NCBI GenBank assembly: GCA_964035775.1
Contig: OZ038313.1
Coordinates: 38,380,016-38,444,015 of the forward strand
DNA length: 64,000 bases
Reading direction: 5' to 3'
Origin: Osedax frankpressi
Taxonomy: Eukaryota; Annelida; Polychaeta; Sabellida; Siboglinidae
Below, one piece after another: positions 1 through 13,144 of the stretch. Each line of letters opens with the position of its first letter. Within the stretch, counting starts at the first letter, position 1. The notes under the pieces are model-generated. The model saw only the letters and a list, made by a program, of their open reading frames with translations, made no database searches and was not told the origin of the DNA. The position numbers were made by a program, and so were the translations under genes.

Positions 1-2432
1 ATTTGTTAAGGTCCTTTATCCTACTTTCCAAGTAGGTTTAGAAATCTAAAATGTAATCATTATCGTTGAGTAATAACATTAATTCAATATTTATAGAATA
101 TACCTTTATTTTCTACTCGATAAAAGTTAGGTGATACCGTAGTACTATATTTTATAATATTAATGTAATATAGTTATTATACAACATGTTTATTTAGTTA
201 TATATATATAATATTTATTTAATATACGTAATTCAGAAATATAACTATTTTAAATGTGGTACTTCTAGAAAAATAAGAATTTGGTTTGAAACATTTTTAA
301 TTAGAATATTATTATATTATTAAAAAATGAATTCTATATAATTTAAAATATAGGCATATCATATTCGTAGTGTATATGCTATTTATTATATTATACATCT
401 ATTTGGAGTTTATGATCAATTGTTATAATCAATAGTAAGAGATAATTAAGATATTATAATTTAATTGACATCGCTAAAATAGGTGATTAAGAGGTCATGT
501 ATGAATCATCTAATATTATATTGGTAAATATATGGAATTCATATTAAGTAACCAGATGTCAAAGCATTATTCACGTTATTATATTGTTATAGCTAGTGAT
601 TTATTTATATTTTAAATATAATTGTATATTGTCTGTGCCAATTATTAAGTTTGATGTCAGCTTATGTAAGGTTATTAATTTTCCCATTAAGACTGTGATG
701 ATATTACAGTCTTAAAACGTATCAATGAACAGAATGTAAGCGGATTTTTATATGATATTGTGAAAATTATTTCATATAATTATAATGATAATATATAGTA
801 TATAGTCTAAATATAGAATATAATAAGTATTATATAATTTCGATTATATGAGCTATTTACATTTAGTCTATTGTCTTCTATAAGAAGTAAGTTGTGGAGT
901 ATACTTTATAAGAGTTATAGTTTATAAAATAATACTATCAAAGTTAGCAAAATGAGTGATTGATGTGATGATATGATTTATGGATTTAGGATTGATTGAA
1001 TATGTCGAAGGAAGAATACTCATTATTATAAAGTAGAAAGGTTGCTATTTAATTTATAATAAATATGATTAATATGCAGTATTGATATTTATTATCTATA
1101 CCTCTATATAATATAGGTATTTTTATATTAATTATTAAAATATGTTTTCATTATATCAACTTATTTATGTATATATATTTAGTATACCCATTATATGTTC
1201 CAAGTATATTAGATTTAAATCCATGTATCTATAATCTTTATATAATTTATTTGTTATTATTGTAATATAGTTTAAAATAAACTTCAATATATTTAAATGA
1301 TTTATTTAAATTTATGTAAATATATATTTTTCATATAATATAATGCCGATAATTCCATGATAATAATGCATATTTTATGTATTAAAAAATATAAATAATT
1401 ATTTAATTAATAATTATATATATATATATATATATAAAATTTCTCCAGTCTATTTTAGATATTAACTTCATTAATGAACACTATACACTATACAAATTAC
1501 GTATATATTATAGTGACTACACTATATATAGTGTAGTCACTATAATATATACGTAATTTGTATAGTGTATATTGTTCATTAATGAAGTTAATATCTAATA
1601 TAGACTGGAGAAATTTTTACAAAACTTATTAAAATAATGAATTCTTATAATGGCATATGTTATAATTATATGAAATATAAATGTATTAAAATGAATTAAA
1701 AGAAGGACATCTTGAGAATTATTCGTTGAATGTGAGATTTATTAATATGTATTATATTTTAAAAAAAATTATATAATTATTATATGTCGGTAGCAATATA
1801 AATTCAAATAAATATTCATATTGAAATATATAATAAATAAAAAATGACGTATTAAATACATTAATATGTATACTATTATAAATTGATATTATATTATAAT
1901 ATTAATATTGTGTCATTCTACGGTGAAAAGTTAAGTAAATATATGAAAAAATATAATTTGTAAAATCTCAAGAAACCAGATGATAAATTATTGTATAATT
2001 ATTTTAAATAAATAGAATGATAATATAATTAAAATACAAATACAAATGTTTTATCTTTTACTATATATATATTGTTATAACAAAAAAATGGACTGGTATT
2101 TTACTTGGGATTATATTATATTATTATAATGATATATATAAATAATAAATATATATTATAAGTGATAATGATTAATATAATACTATTATTAGATGTTTTA
2201 TAAATTTTCTAATTATAATTAATTATAATATTGATGTACTATTTATAAATCATGTGTAATAATTACTTGATTCCTAGATATCACGATTATTTAATTACTT
2301 ATTATAATTAATTCATATGAAATACATAATATATAACTATTGCAGAGTATATAAAGTTTCTATAGCTACTCTATTAATGGAATTTTAATTTAAGGATTCA
2401 TGATAATAGTTTATACACTATATGATATTATG

Positions 2433-2474
<42 letters not shown>

Positions 2475-2632
2475 TGGAATAATATAGTAATCTTATTAAA
2501 TATAATCAATTTTTGTATTATAAACTAGTATATAATATTATTTAATATCAATTATATACACGAATTAAAATATATGTATATTGATTGTCACTGAGTAATT
2601 ATGATTTTAATACATATATTTATTTGTAATAC

Positions 2633-2670
<38 letters not shown>

Positions 2671-3101
2671 ATGAGTAACATATGTTAATGATTAGGTACT
2701 TATAATTAATATTATAATTTACAATTTAAATACTATATATATTGATTTACTAATAGTATACATTAAGAGTGTATATACATTATATTACTATTGCATTAAA
2801 TGACACATACATTGATAAGTTATAATAGATTCTTGGCCTATGAGCCATGTACAAAAAGAGCAATGGGAATTATTCTTTATATGAATGTAACCTTTAACCT
2901 TTAACCTTTAACTTATGATTCATCAAATAAGTAAATTTGGGGACATCTCAGTTAATATCCGATATTCATATTTCTCAGCATTTAACTAAACATAATAAAC
3001 GATTTTACATAACTATTATATAATAGGCATATTAATAATACTGATAATTAATAAATTAATATAAATAACAAATACATTAATGGATACTTTCACTTAAACA
3101 G
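1..3101. other. AT-rich spacer or intron upstream of the 3102 exon
   Basis: Almost pure A/T low-complexity DNA with TA runs near 1416-1436, 2437-2472 and 2636-2668, three tandem copies of an 8-bp AACCTTTA-type motif near 2888-2912, and the foldback listed separately. I find no convincing exon. Because a splice acceptor opens the exon at 3102, at least the right part is probably intron of that gene. Confidence 0.6.
1436..1617. repeat. 182-bp near-perfect foldback (inverted repeat)
   Basis: Two arms of about 91 bp are near-perfect reverse complements centred at 1526/1527. The left arm starts AAAATTTCTCCAGTCTAT and the right arm ends ATAGACTGGAGAAATTTT. The few mismatches lie in the outer half. 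The structure resembles a foldback MITE or a palindromic duplication. I could not identify a clear target-site duplication in the flanking TA-rich DNA. Confidence 0.8.
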
Positions 3102-3509
3102 CTCGGCGACGATCTTTGCGAACTAGGCGACCAAATTAACGTAACTTGTGCTTCTACGACCGAATCCGACAATAGCAGTAGTTCAGAAGAAGACGACGAC
3201 GACAACAATGGTTACCTTGGCAACCCGGATAACAACCCGACCGGAAGTTGGTCGTTTCTCGGCGGAATCGGCCGAGGCGGCAGCGGTAGAGGCGGCGCCC
3301 TGGCGTCGATATTCAACGCCACGTTGAGTTTGGCGTACGGGGGCGGGGCGAAAATTAAATGGAGGCGTAACTCGCGTTCGGCGCCCGCCTCGTACGCCGG
3401 AAGCGAGGAGAAAATCGGCGAAACAGAACCGCGAGAGGAAGAGGAGACTAATACTATTAAGAAACGGCAGAAGAAGTTCCTAAAAAAACGCTGGCACAAG
3501 AGGAACTAG
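3102..3509 (+). CDS. Last coding exon of an unrecognised gene (partial, C-terminus)
   Basis: A splice acceptor (TTAAACAG) at 3100-3101 opens a frame of 135 codons ending in TAG at 3507-3509. The translation starts LGDDLCELGDQINVTCAST, then has a Ser/Asp/Glu-rich acidic stretch (SSSSEEDDDDNN), a Gly-rich segment (GGIGRGGSGRGGA), a middle part with LAYGGGAKIKWRRNSR, and a very basic tail ending RQKKFLKKRWHKRN. The exon is much richer in G+C than its surroundings, as are the confirmed exons elsewhere in the window. I do not recognise the family. The acidic-glycine-basic composition suggests a disordered C-terminal tail. Upstream exons were not found and probably lie left of the window. Confidence 0.65.
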   Translation, partial: LGDDLCELGDQINVTCASTTESDNSSSSEEDDDDNNGYLGNPDNNPTGSWSFLGGIGRGGSGRGGALASIFNATLSLAYGGGAKIKWRRNSRSAPASYAGSEEKIGETEPREEEETNTIKKRQKKFLKKRWHKRN

Positions 3510-4560
3510 TGAACCCCAATATTTATATTTGTTAGTAATCGCGCATTCGAATACATTTTCACGCGAACGCATTCGCGACGCACTCGAGAATTTCGTGTCG
3601 CGTTGTAAGCAATGCAATTCGCTCCGACCGCTCCTCGAAACGCACGCCACCGCGGCATACGCTCCACCGCCGCCCCCGACGAACCGCGCGCGACCGTTAA
3701 TTGTGATCCCGTGCCTCGACGGCTTTCCGTGATTGCGTAACCACCGTAATTAGCGATTGCTCTGAAATCGATGCAACGGACAATAGCCACCGGAAACGCG
3801 CTTGTCGACCGTTGTTACGCGGCTAGCGTATTTGCGTATTGAGTCACGGTAGCCGATGACGCAATATCGCCATTACGCAATACGTGTAATCGTATTGTTT
3901 GATTGTTATCGGATTGCTTTGATCGTCTGTGATATATTATTAATACATTAATTACATGTCGTCGGTATACCTATCGGTATACATGCGGCATTCGTTATTA
4001 GTTCCTATTGTAATATTAACTAATGCTTAACATTCTCGGATGAGAATACATCATTGTTATGTATTATCACTATGCATACTAAGACTAGATTACTGCATCA
4101 TTAGATGGTAAATATACTCATATACGTTATAAAACAATATCTGATTCACATCACAACTCCACTATTTATATTCAACAAAAGACTCTATTACGTAACACCG
4201 CAAGTATTCTTAATAAGCTACCTTTACACCGACTTTTACAGATACGCGTGCTTGTTTGTCTCGATGTCGAGTGGACTCCTGTAAATCCACTCCATCGACA
4301 TCTACCCGACTACAGTATTCAACAACGAGTGGGAGGCTACCTTTCCGTCGGGTATCGCCCCTAATTACGCCCATCGATTCTAGCGCCCCGCCCCCCCAAC
4401 CTTCGTATTTTTATGTTTCGTTCTCGTGTAGATTCTGTGTAGATTTCCTACCTCGTAACCACTGATTTACGCTATTGTTATATGCCTAGCGACGGACCGG
4501 AATGAAAGTTGTGTCGAATGCGTGAGAGCGAATTTAATAAATAGACGATAGAACCGTTAC
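3510..4560 (+). other. Probable 3' UTR of the 3102-3509 gene
   Basis: The raised G+C continues for about 1 kb past the stop codon and ends near an AATAAA at 4536-4541, after which the sequence returns to AT-rich spacer. Small ORFs here on either strand show no exon-like features, so I read the block as 3' UTR. This is inference from composition and the polyadenylation signal. Confidence 0.45.
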
Positions 4561-6060
<1,500 letters not shown>

Positions 6061-6065
6061 AAATT

Positions 6066-7090
6066 ATATCTTATCTTACTATATTATAACTTACTATATT
6101 ATACCTTACTATATTATACCTTACTATATTATACCTTACTATATTATACCTTACTATATTATACCTTACTATATTATATCTTACTATATTATACATTTCT
6201 ATATTATATCTTACTATATTATACCTTATTATATTATATCTTAATCTATTATACCTTACGTTATTATAACTTACTATATTATATCTTACTATATTATATC
6301 TTACTATATTATATCTTACTATATTATATCTTACTATATTATACCTTACTATATTATATATTACTATATTATATCTTACTATATTATATATCTTATTATA
6401 TCTTAATATACCTTACTATAGTATAACTTACTATATTATATCTTACTATATTATATCTTACTATATTATATCTTACTATATTATATCTTACTATATTATA
6501 TCTTACTATATTATATCTTACTATATTATATCTTACTATATTATATCTTACTATATTATATCTTACTATATTATATCTTACTATATTATATCTTACTATA
6601 TTATATCTTACTATATTATATCTTACTATATTATATCTTACTATATTATATCTTACTATAGTATATCTTAATATATTATACCTTATTATATTATACCTTA
6701 CTATATTATACCTTACTATATTATATCTTACTATATTATACATTTCTATATTATATCTTACTATATTATACCTTATTATATTATATCTTAATCTATTATA
6801 CCTTACGTTATTATAACTTACTATATTATATCTTACTATATTATTTCTTAATATATTATACCTTACTATATTATATATTACTATATTATATCTTTCTATA
6901 TTATACCTTACTATATTATATCTTACTATATTATGTTTTACTATAGTAAACTATATTATATTATATATTACTAGTATATCTTACAATATAATACCATATT
7001 ATATTATACCTTACTCTATTATATATTACTATAACATATCTTACTATATTATATCTTACTATAGTATACCTTATTTTACTATATTTACAT
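6066..7090. repeat. 15-bp minisatellite (TTACTATATTATAYC)n
   Basis: About 65-70 tandem copies of a 15-bp unit, mainly TTACTATATTATATC or TTACTATATTATACC, with scattered point variants and a few phase slips. The unit length is a multiple of three, which produces long artefactual reading frames on both strands. A degenerate outlier of the same repeat occurs at 9147-9235. Confidence 0.95.
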
Positions 7091-7589
7091 AGTTATATTA
7101 ATGATATAATTATATTCGTTATATAATTATATCAGAGATATAGAATTATATTATTTATATTGTTACATAGTTATATAATTATATTAGTTATATTATAAAT
7201 GTTCATAAAAGCAAAGTTTTTATTTTCCAGTTTCTCAAGTAAATTATATAAAACACAATAACTATAGAGAAGTTAGTTAATTCAGTAACTATAGAGAATA
7301 ATTGACATTGGATTGTAAAATAAAATTATAGAAAACAATAATTATAATTTTCGTATATAGGAAAAATATAGGAAACTTTTTTATTGAAAGGACCAAGGAC
7401 ATCTAAAGATAAAGAAATACTTACGATATACTGAATATATATAAATATATACTATTAAATTTAGAGTCCTGATAATTTTTTTACATATATTATCGAAATC
7501 AGGGTCTGAATGAATATTTTCACGTGCAAAACATGCATGTAAAAGATTTTGACAATTTAATTATTATTTTGCGTTTAATGAATAGTTAT

Positions 7590-7675
7590 AAGTCATTATT
7601 AAAGAATAACTAAGTCATTATTAAAGAATAACTATAAGTCATTATTAAAGAATAACTATAAGTCATTATTAAAGA
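7590..7675. repeat. Short tandem repeat, about 23-24 bp unit
   Basis: About four copies of a unit containing AAGTCATTATTAAAGAATAA. No gene is associated. Confidence 0.8.
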
Positions 7676-7796
7676 AAGTTAACAGAATCTCACATATTTA
7701 GTTATTTAAACATAAAGAATTATATTCGTAAATTTTAAAAATCTACAATATATTATCGATTTTATATTATTCTAAATATTTACATATTTACCCTAT

Positions 7797-7999
<203 letters not shown>

Positions 8000-10125
8000 G
8001 TTTTATATGTTTTTTTGCGTATTCACGTTATATTATATTATTAACTTTTATAAAAAATAATCTTTAAAATAATATATATAAAAAAAATTAAGTTTGTTTA
8101 CCAAAGTTAATATTATAACGATTTCGCATATATATAATATTTTGAATTAAAAAAGTATATGAATAATAAATTCGTACACAATTATTTCTAAAATTAATAT
8201 CAAAGTCGAAAAAAGATCCATATAACATAATTGTTGGCCTGGATGCTATATTAAGTTTTGTAAAAATTTGTGAAAAGTATTTCAACTACAACCAAAATAT
8301 GACATATACTATGGTTTCCTGAGTACGCTAAAAATAAATATCTATCAATTATTCAGACTTTGGTCTATATTTTTAACATATTAATTTGTAAGAAAACTAA
8401 ATTTGAGATATTTTTAAAGCAAATATGTATCTTATTTTAATAATTACCATATAATTTCATAAACTTGATTATTTTCTAATATTATTATTATTTGGACATT
8501 TATATTTTTGTAATCATTGATATTTCTAATTATATTTTCATTATATTTTTTTTATTGATTTAAAAATGGCTTTGGTACCGTAAAATAGGTTAAATTTCAA
8601 AACAAATTAGATTTATAAGGACAAAGGAATACATCTAAAATAATTATCGGTCTATTAAGATAAAGAAAGAGACTTCCTAATATATATATAAATAATATTA
8701 TATTTGATACGACAATCATTTTTGCATATTACATTGTTTTTGGCAAAATTATTTTGTTAATTTTCAGAAATTATTGTTTCTCCCTAAAATGATTTTTATT
8801 ATTTTCAGACGATACAAATGTTATTGTTAATTAGGAGGCAATTTTAATACTAAATCAAATTACTATATACAATTTATGATTTTTGTTTGTTGGTAAAACT
8901 AATTTATATATAAATAATATAAATGGTTAATATTCCAAAATAATATATTCAAATTTTATTAATATCAAACAATTATTGCAAATATCCATACAAAATATAT
9001 TGGGTTATATAAATAATTATTTAAATTGGGGAATTTAAATCAATTTTAAAAAGAAATTTTGAAAATTTTATCGGTTCATTATATTTAAAACCTTTTATTG
9101 ATTCTATAAAAAATAGTTATATGTCTAATTTAACATATTATTTATATTATAAGTTACTATAATATAGCTTACTATATTATACCTTATTATATCATACCTT
9201 ACTCTATTATATATACTATATTATATCTTTATTATAACAGTTAACCTAAAAAGGTACATTAAATTTTATATACTATATCATATCTTTATTATAACATTTA
9301 ACCTAAAAAAGTACCTTAAATTAATTTCGTAAATAAGGGGATCTAAAACCTTTTTTCTCCAATGTAAAAGAATAGAGTTTACGATAACGTTTTGTAGTTT
9401 TATACTATCACTATCTGAATAATGAATATATTTACATCAAATAAATGAAGCATATAAGATATATATATATGTATATGTATTTCATATTCGGTATATAATA
9501 ATAATTAATATTAAAGAATTTTTAAAGTATCAAAATGTTGATTTAAAAAATTCTGAAATTATAATAATTTTTCATGGCAAATTTAAATTATTTATTAAGA
9601 TTGAATATTAAATCTAATATACCATATATTTTAAACTATCTGTGAAAATTTGAGAATAATTGAACTAAAAACATAAAAGTGTTAGTAATTTTTGTATACA
9701 ATTTTACTACTCTGAGAAAATCAAGATTAAAGACTTAATAATTATTTTAATTATAAAAAATGTAACGATTTTATTAGTTAAACAATTTAATTATAAGTTT
9801 TATATATTAGGAAACAATGCATGATAATTATAAATAGAATTTATTAATTTACTGTATAAAATTATATAAAAATGACAAAATAACTTTATTAACAAATGTG
9901 ATTGAAATGTTCCATTACTATAATCTGATGGCGAATGTCCCAACACTTTCTTTTTTCTATCCGCATGACTTGAACTTCTCCATTTCCTTTTATAATTATA
10001 TTCTCTCTTTGTATCCATCAACTTAGCACTCTTTTCCCAAGCGATACTCTAATTTTAATTCCATATTCTTATAACATAATTGTAGTGTTATCTTCTCCCC
10101 GTATTAAATCTCATCACCGCTATAT
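8000..10125. other. AT-rich intergenic DNA
   Basis: No exon or RNA gene is recognised. It contains a duplicated segment of about 55 bp (copies near 9213-9270 and 9270-9330, both containing TTTATTATAACA and ACCTAAAAA) and degenerate copies of the 15-bp repeat. Confidence 0.55.
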
Positions 10126-10129
10126 TGAC

Positions 10130-10900
10130 CGTACTATTAATAATCTTTTTTCCCACAAACTTATGTTTCGGATATATGGACCAAATAATTCCATGAAATA
10201 CTTCATTAGCTTTCCGTGTCTCACGCAACGATTTAATAAACTATCCATAGTTAATCTATGATAGACCTGCTCGACTCTTCTTAGATCTTGTAGATCTAAA
10301 CGAATTTTGGTGCCTACTGCTTTGCTATGAGGCGGTATTGACTTATTATCTTTAATGGCTTGCCCATAGAGGCACCAGCGATCGGAACATTCCTGGTATT
10401 GGGGATCCGCATCTGTTGAGATACCATGATAGAAGGCAGCCCAGAACGAATTACCACATCGATAAGACGACTATATTTTGTTGACAATGTTTTCACAAAC
10501 AGTACACTTGTCTTCAATGTGTAGACTTTGTCCATAGTTCTTGACAATCCGAATACAATTTCAATTTGTGTAAACCAGATATTATATACTATGCAAATAA
10601 ATATATAATATAAAATTAACAGTAGCTTTTAGTTTTCCAAAAACTGCAAGATTATCATTCTCATAGCATATCTTACAAACGGAGCTTTCCAAGAGAGAAT
10701 TTAATTGTTGTATATCAAAAATAAATTTGCTCTCGTCTATATGTTCATCACTTGATGATGACGATGATCATTTCATTGATTATAGATTGTACGATGATGT
10801 GCATGCGTTTCATTTACAATTGTTTCATCTGATGAAGATTCTTCATCAGATTGTTTATCAATTATTTCCTAGCTATAAGTTTAGATAAAAGTTATTATGA
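10130..10900 (-). pseudogene. Decayed DNA-transposon transposase (Mutator-like type suspected)
   Basis: Read on the - strand, an N-terminal piece (about 10625-10735) contains FIFDIQQLNSLLESSVCKIC with a CxxC motif. A downstream piece (about 10145-10450) contains NSFWAAFYHGISTDADPQY, then SDRWCLYGQAIKDN, then RLTMDSLLNRC. The order 'CxxC knuckle, FWA-F-H-, SWCky-, L-LL-RC' is what I know from Mutator-like transposases of insects and cnidarians, where it precedes a TQN-NES motif; that last part is not recognisable here. The pieces sit in different frames with in-frame stops, so it is not functional. Terminal inverted repeats were not found. The superfamily is a judgement from motif order only. 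Confidence 0.5.
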
Positions 10901-12643
10901 AAAGTATTATTTATATTTATATATTTAGTAATTTAAAACTCATTTTTGTATTTTAAATGTAATATATTATATAAATTGCAATAATGATATTAAACAATAC
11001 TTATATACATAGTTGATGATGTTTAATTTTAATAATTGAATATGTTTTTATTTACTAATTTAAAAATTTTAAAATATATTTCACATTTTGTTATTATAAT
11101 TTGTATATACGTATAGTATATATATTTATTTATATTAAATTATACTTTAGATAGTAAATGTTTATAATTATGATAAAACATAACATGCGTTTTAATAAAG
11201 TTCTTGATGAACTCGTTTCATATTCTTAGGTATAGACATTTTAAAAAAACTTTTTTTAAACAAAGGAAAATTACAATATGATTTTAATACTTCTTAGTTA
11301 TTAAAGAGTTATTAATTTTACAAATATTTTGAATTAATTATTCTTGAAATTTACTATCAATTGTAGTTTTTAAATTCCCTGTTATGAGTCTTTTATATCG
11401 TTTTTTGATTTGATTTTTTCACAAAAGAGATAAAATATACTATATTTAAATAATAATAAAAAAATGTTAAATACAATATTTAGTATAGCATTGTTTTGAA
11501 CACTTATTTTCATGAAAGATACATAAAGAATTATTACTAGAAATTAATTTGATTTTAAAACAACTTTATATAAATTTAATTATTTATCCAATGCATTTTT
11601 TAATAATATATAAGATATTTTTTAATTTGTACCTTGATATATCTTGATATACCTCTACCAATATTGTACAGAACAATTAAACTCACATTTAATAATTATT
11701 AACAAATTCTTAAGATATATAGCTATGTTTTATAATATTTATATTATTGATTTCTGACGTATAGTGACTTATTTTATATTAATTTTTAAATGATTTTTAG
11801 TATATCTCCAATTGTATACATTTTAATATATACTCTTATTATATATAGTTTTATTTTTTATTAAAATAATATAAAGTGTTATTTTTTAGTTTACTATGTT
11901 TAATTATTGAATTATGCGATAATCTAACTCAAAATTACATATAACATAAAAAGAAAGTCAAATTTGTAAATATCTAATTATCCTAAATCAATATTATCTA
12001 ATCTTAAAATTGTCCAACTAATATTATTATTTTTTATTATTATTTATATAGATATTCTTATACTTCTATGTTTATCCTGCGGAGTATCAAAATGTAATAT
12101 TAATAATGATATTATTAGAATTAACACACTATAGTAAATAATTTAAGCTATTTGAGATATTTAAGTGAGATTGCGTAAAGCCTTCCTAGCGGGAACAAGA
12201 TTTCAAATATTTGTTATTATAGACGTCCTCCTTAGTTATCATGAATTTACTAAAATAATATTATATTTAATATTATATGTATGAATTAAATATATGTCAG
12301 TAGGTGTTTATTTAATTCGATACTATTATTAATATTTCAGACTAGTGGATAATTAACTTATATCATACATATTAACTTTACAGAAATGTAATATTACATA
12401 CATATAATATTTATTTAGTATTTATTTTAAATATTATTTTAAATATTAATTATAATTATTCAAATTAATCTTAGAAAATAAGATTTTTTTCTGATATTTT
12501 ATATATTAGAAAACAATATGCTACATTTGCAAGAATTAAATATAAATCAACTGCACTGTTCATATATTTGATGACATATTAATTTAAAACATATACATAG
12601 CTAAGACTTATAGGTATGCAGACATTCAAATATAGTTGATATA

Positions 12644-12687
<44 letters not shown>

Positions 12688-12739
12688 GGTGTCACATGAT
12701 ATAATCGTGTTATATAAGATGGGGTGTATAAGGGATAAG
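10901..12739. other. AT-rich spacer downstream of the galaxin-like gene
   Basis: Low-complexity A/T DNA with a TA microsatellite at about 12645-12685. Nothing else is supportable. Confidence 0.6.
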
Positions 12740-13144
12740 TTAAGGAAATTCGTTTTCTGGATATTTATCATTATTTCCTTTTCGAGGTTTGCTTGCCGGA
12801 CATATCCCGTTTTTCAGCATGATAACATTACCCGGACAGCACTTGTAACTGTACACGTTATAGACGCGTGTACCGCAGCAGATGCCCGAAATTCCTCTTC
12901 GATTGACCACTCCCGAACAGCACACCTGGGATTTGATATCGTACTGACGCCCGCCACAGCACGCCGCGTTCAACCCTTTCAGTGTCACCGTTATTCCGCA
13001 GCATACGTGCGTTCTCATGTCGTACGCACGCGATCCGCAGCAAGCCGAGTTCAACGCACGCCTCGAAGATACGCCCCGGCAACACATGTGCGTGCGTAAG
13101 TTGATTACGCGCGTTGCGCAACACGCGGGGTTTAGTCCTTTAAG
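12740..13144 (-). CDS. Galaxin-like gene exon 3 (last)
   Basis: Acceptor TTCACAG just above 13144, phase 0. It begins LKGLNPACCATRVINLRTHM, contains four further di-Cys repeats and ends in TAA at 12742-12740. Confidence 0.85.
   Translation of the reverse strand, partial: LKGLNPACCATRVINLRTHMCCRGVSSRRALNSACCGSRAYDMRTHVCCGITVTLKGLNAACCGGRQYDIKSQVCCSGVVNRRGISGICCGTRVYNVYSYKCCPGNVIMLKNGICPASKPRKGNNDKYPENEFP

Noticed and set aside
2885-2915. Telomere-like AACCTTTAACCTTTA repeat
   Set aside because: Only about three copies of an 8-bp unit, interstitial, and not a known telomere motif.
3506-3790. 94-codon - strand frame opposite the 3' UTR
   Set aside because: No acceptor, donor or homology; composition is explained by the UTR on the other strand.
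6396-6743. Open frame of YNIVR repeats
   Set aside because: 15-bp minisatellite artefact.
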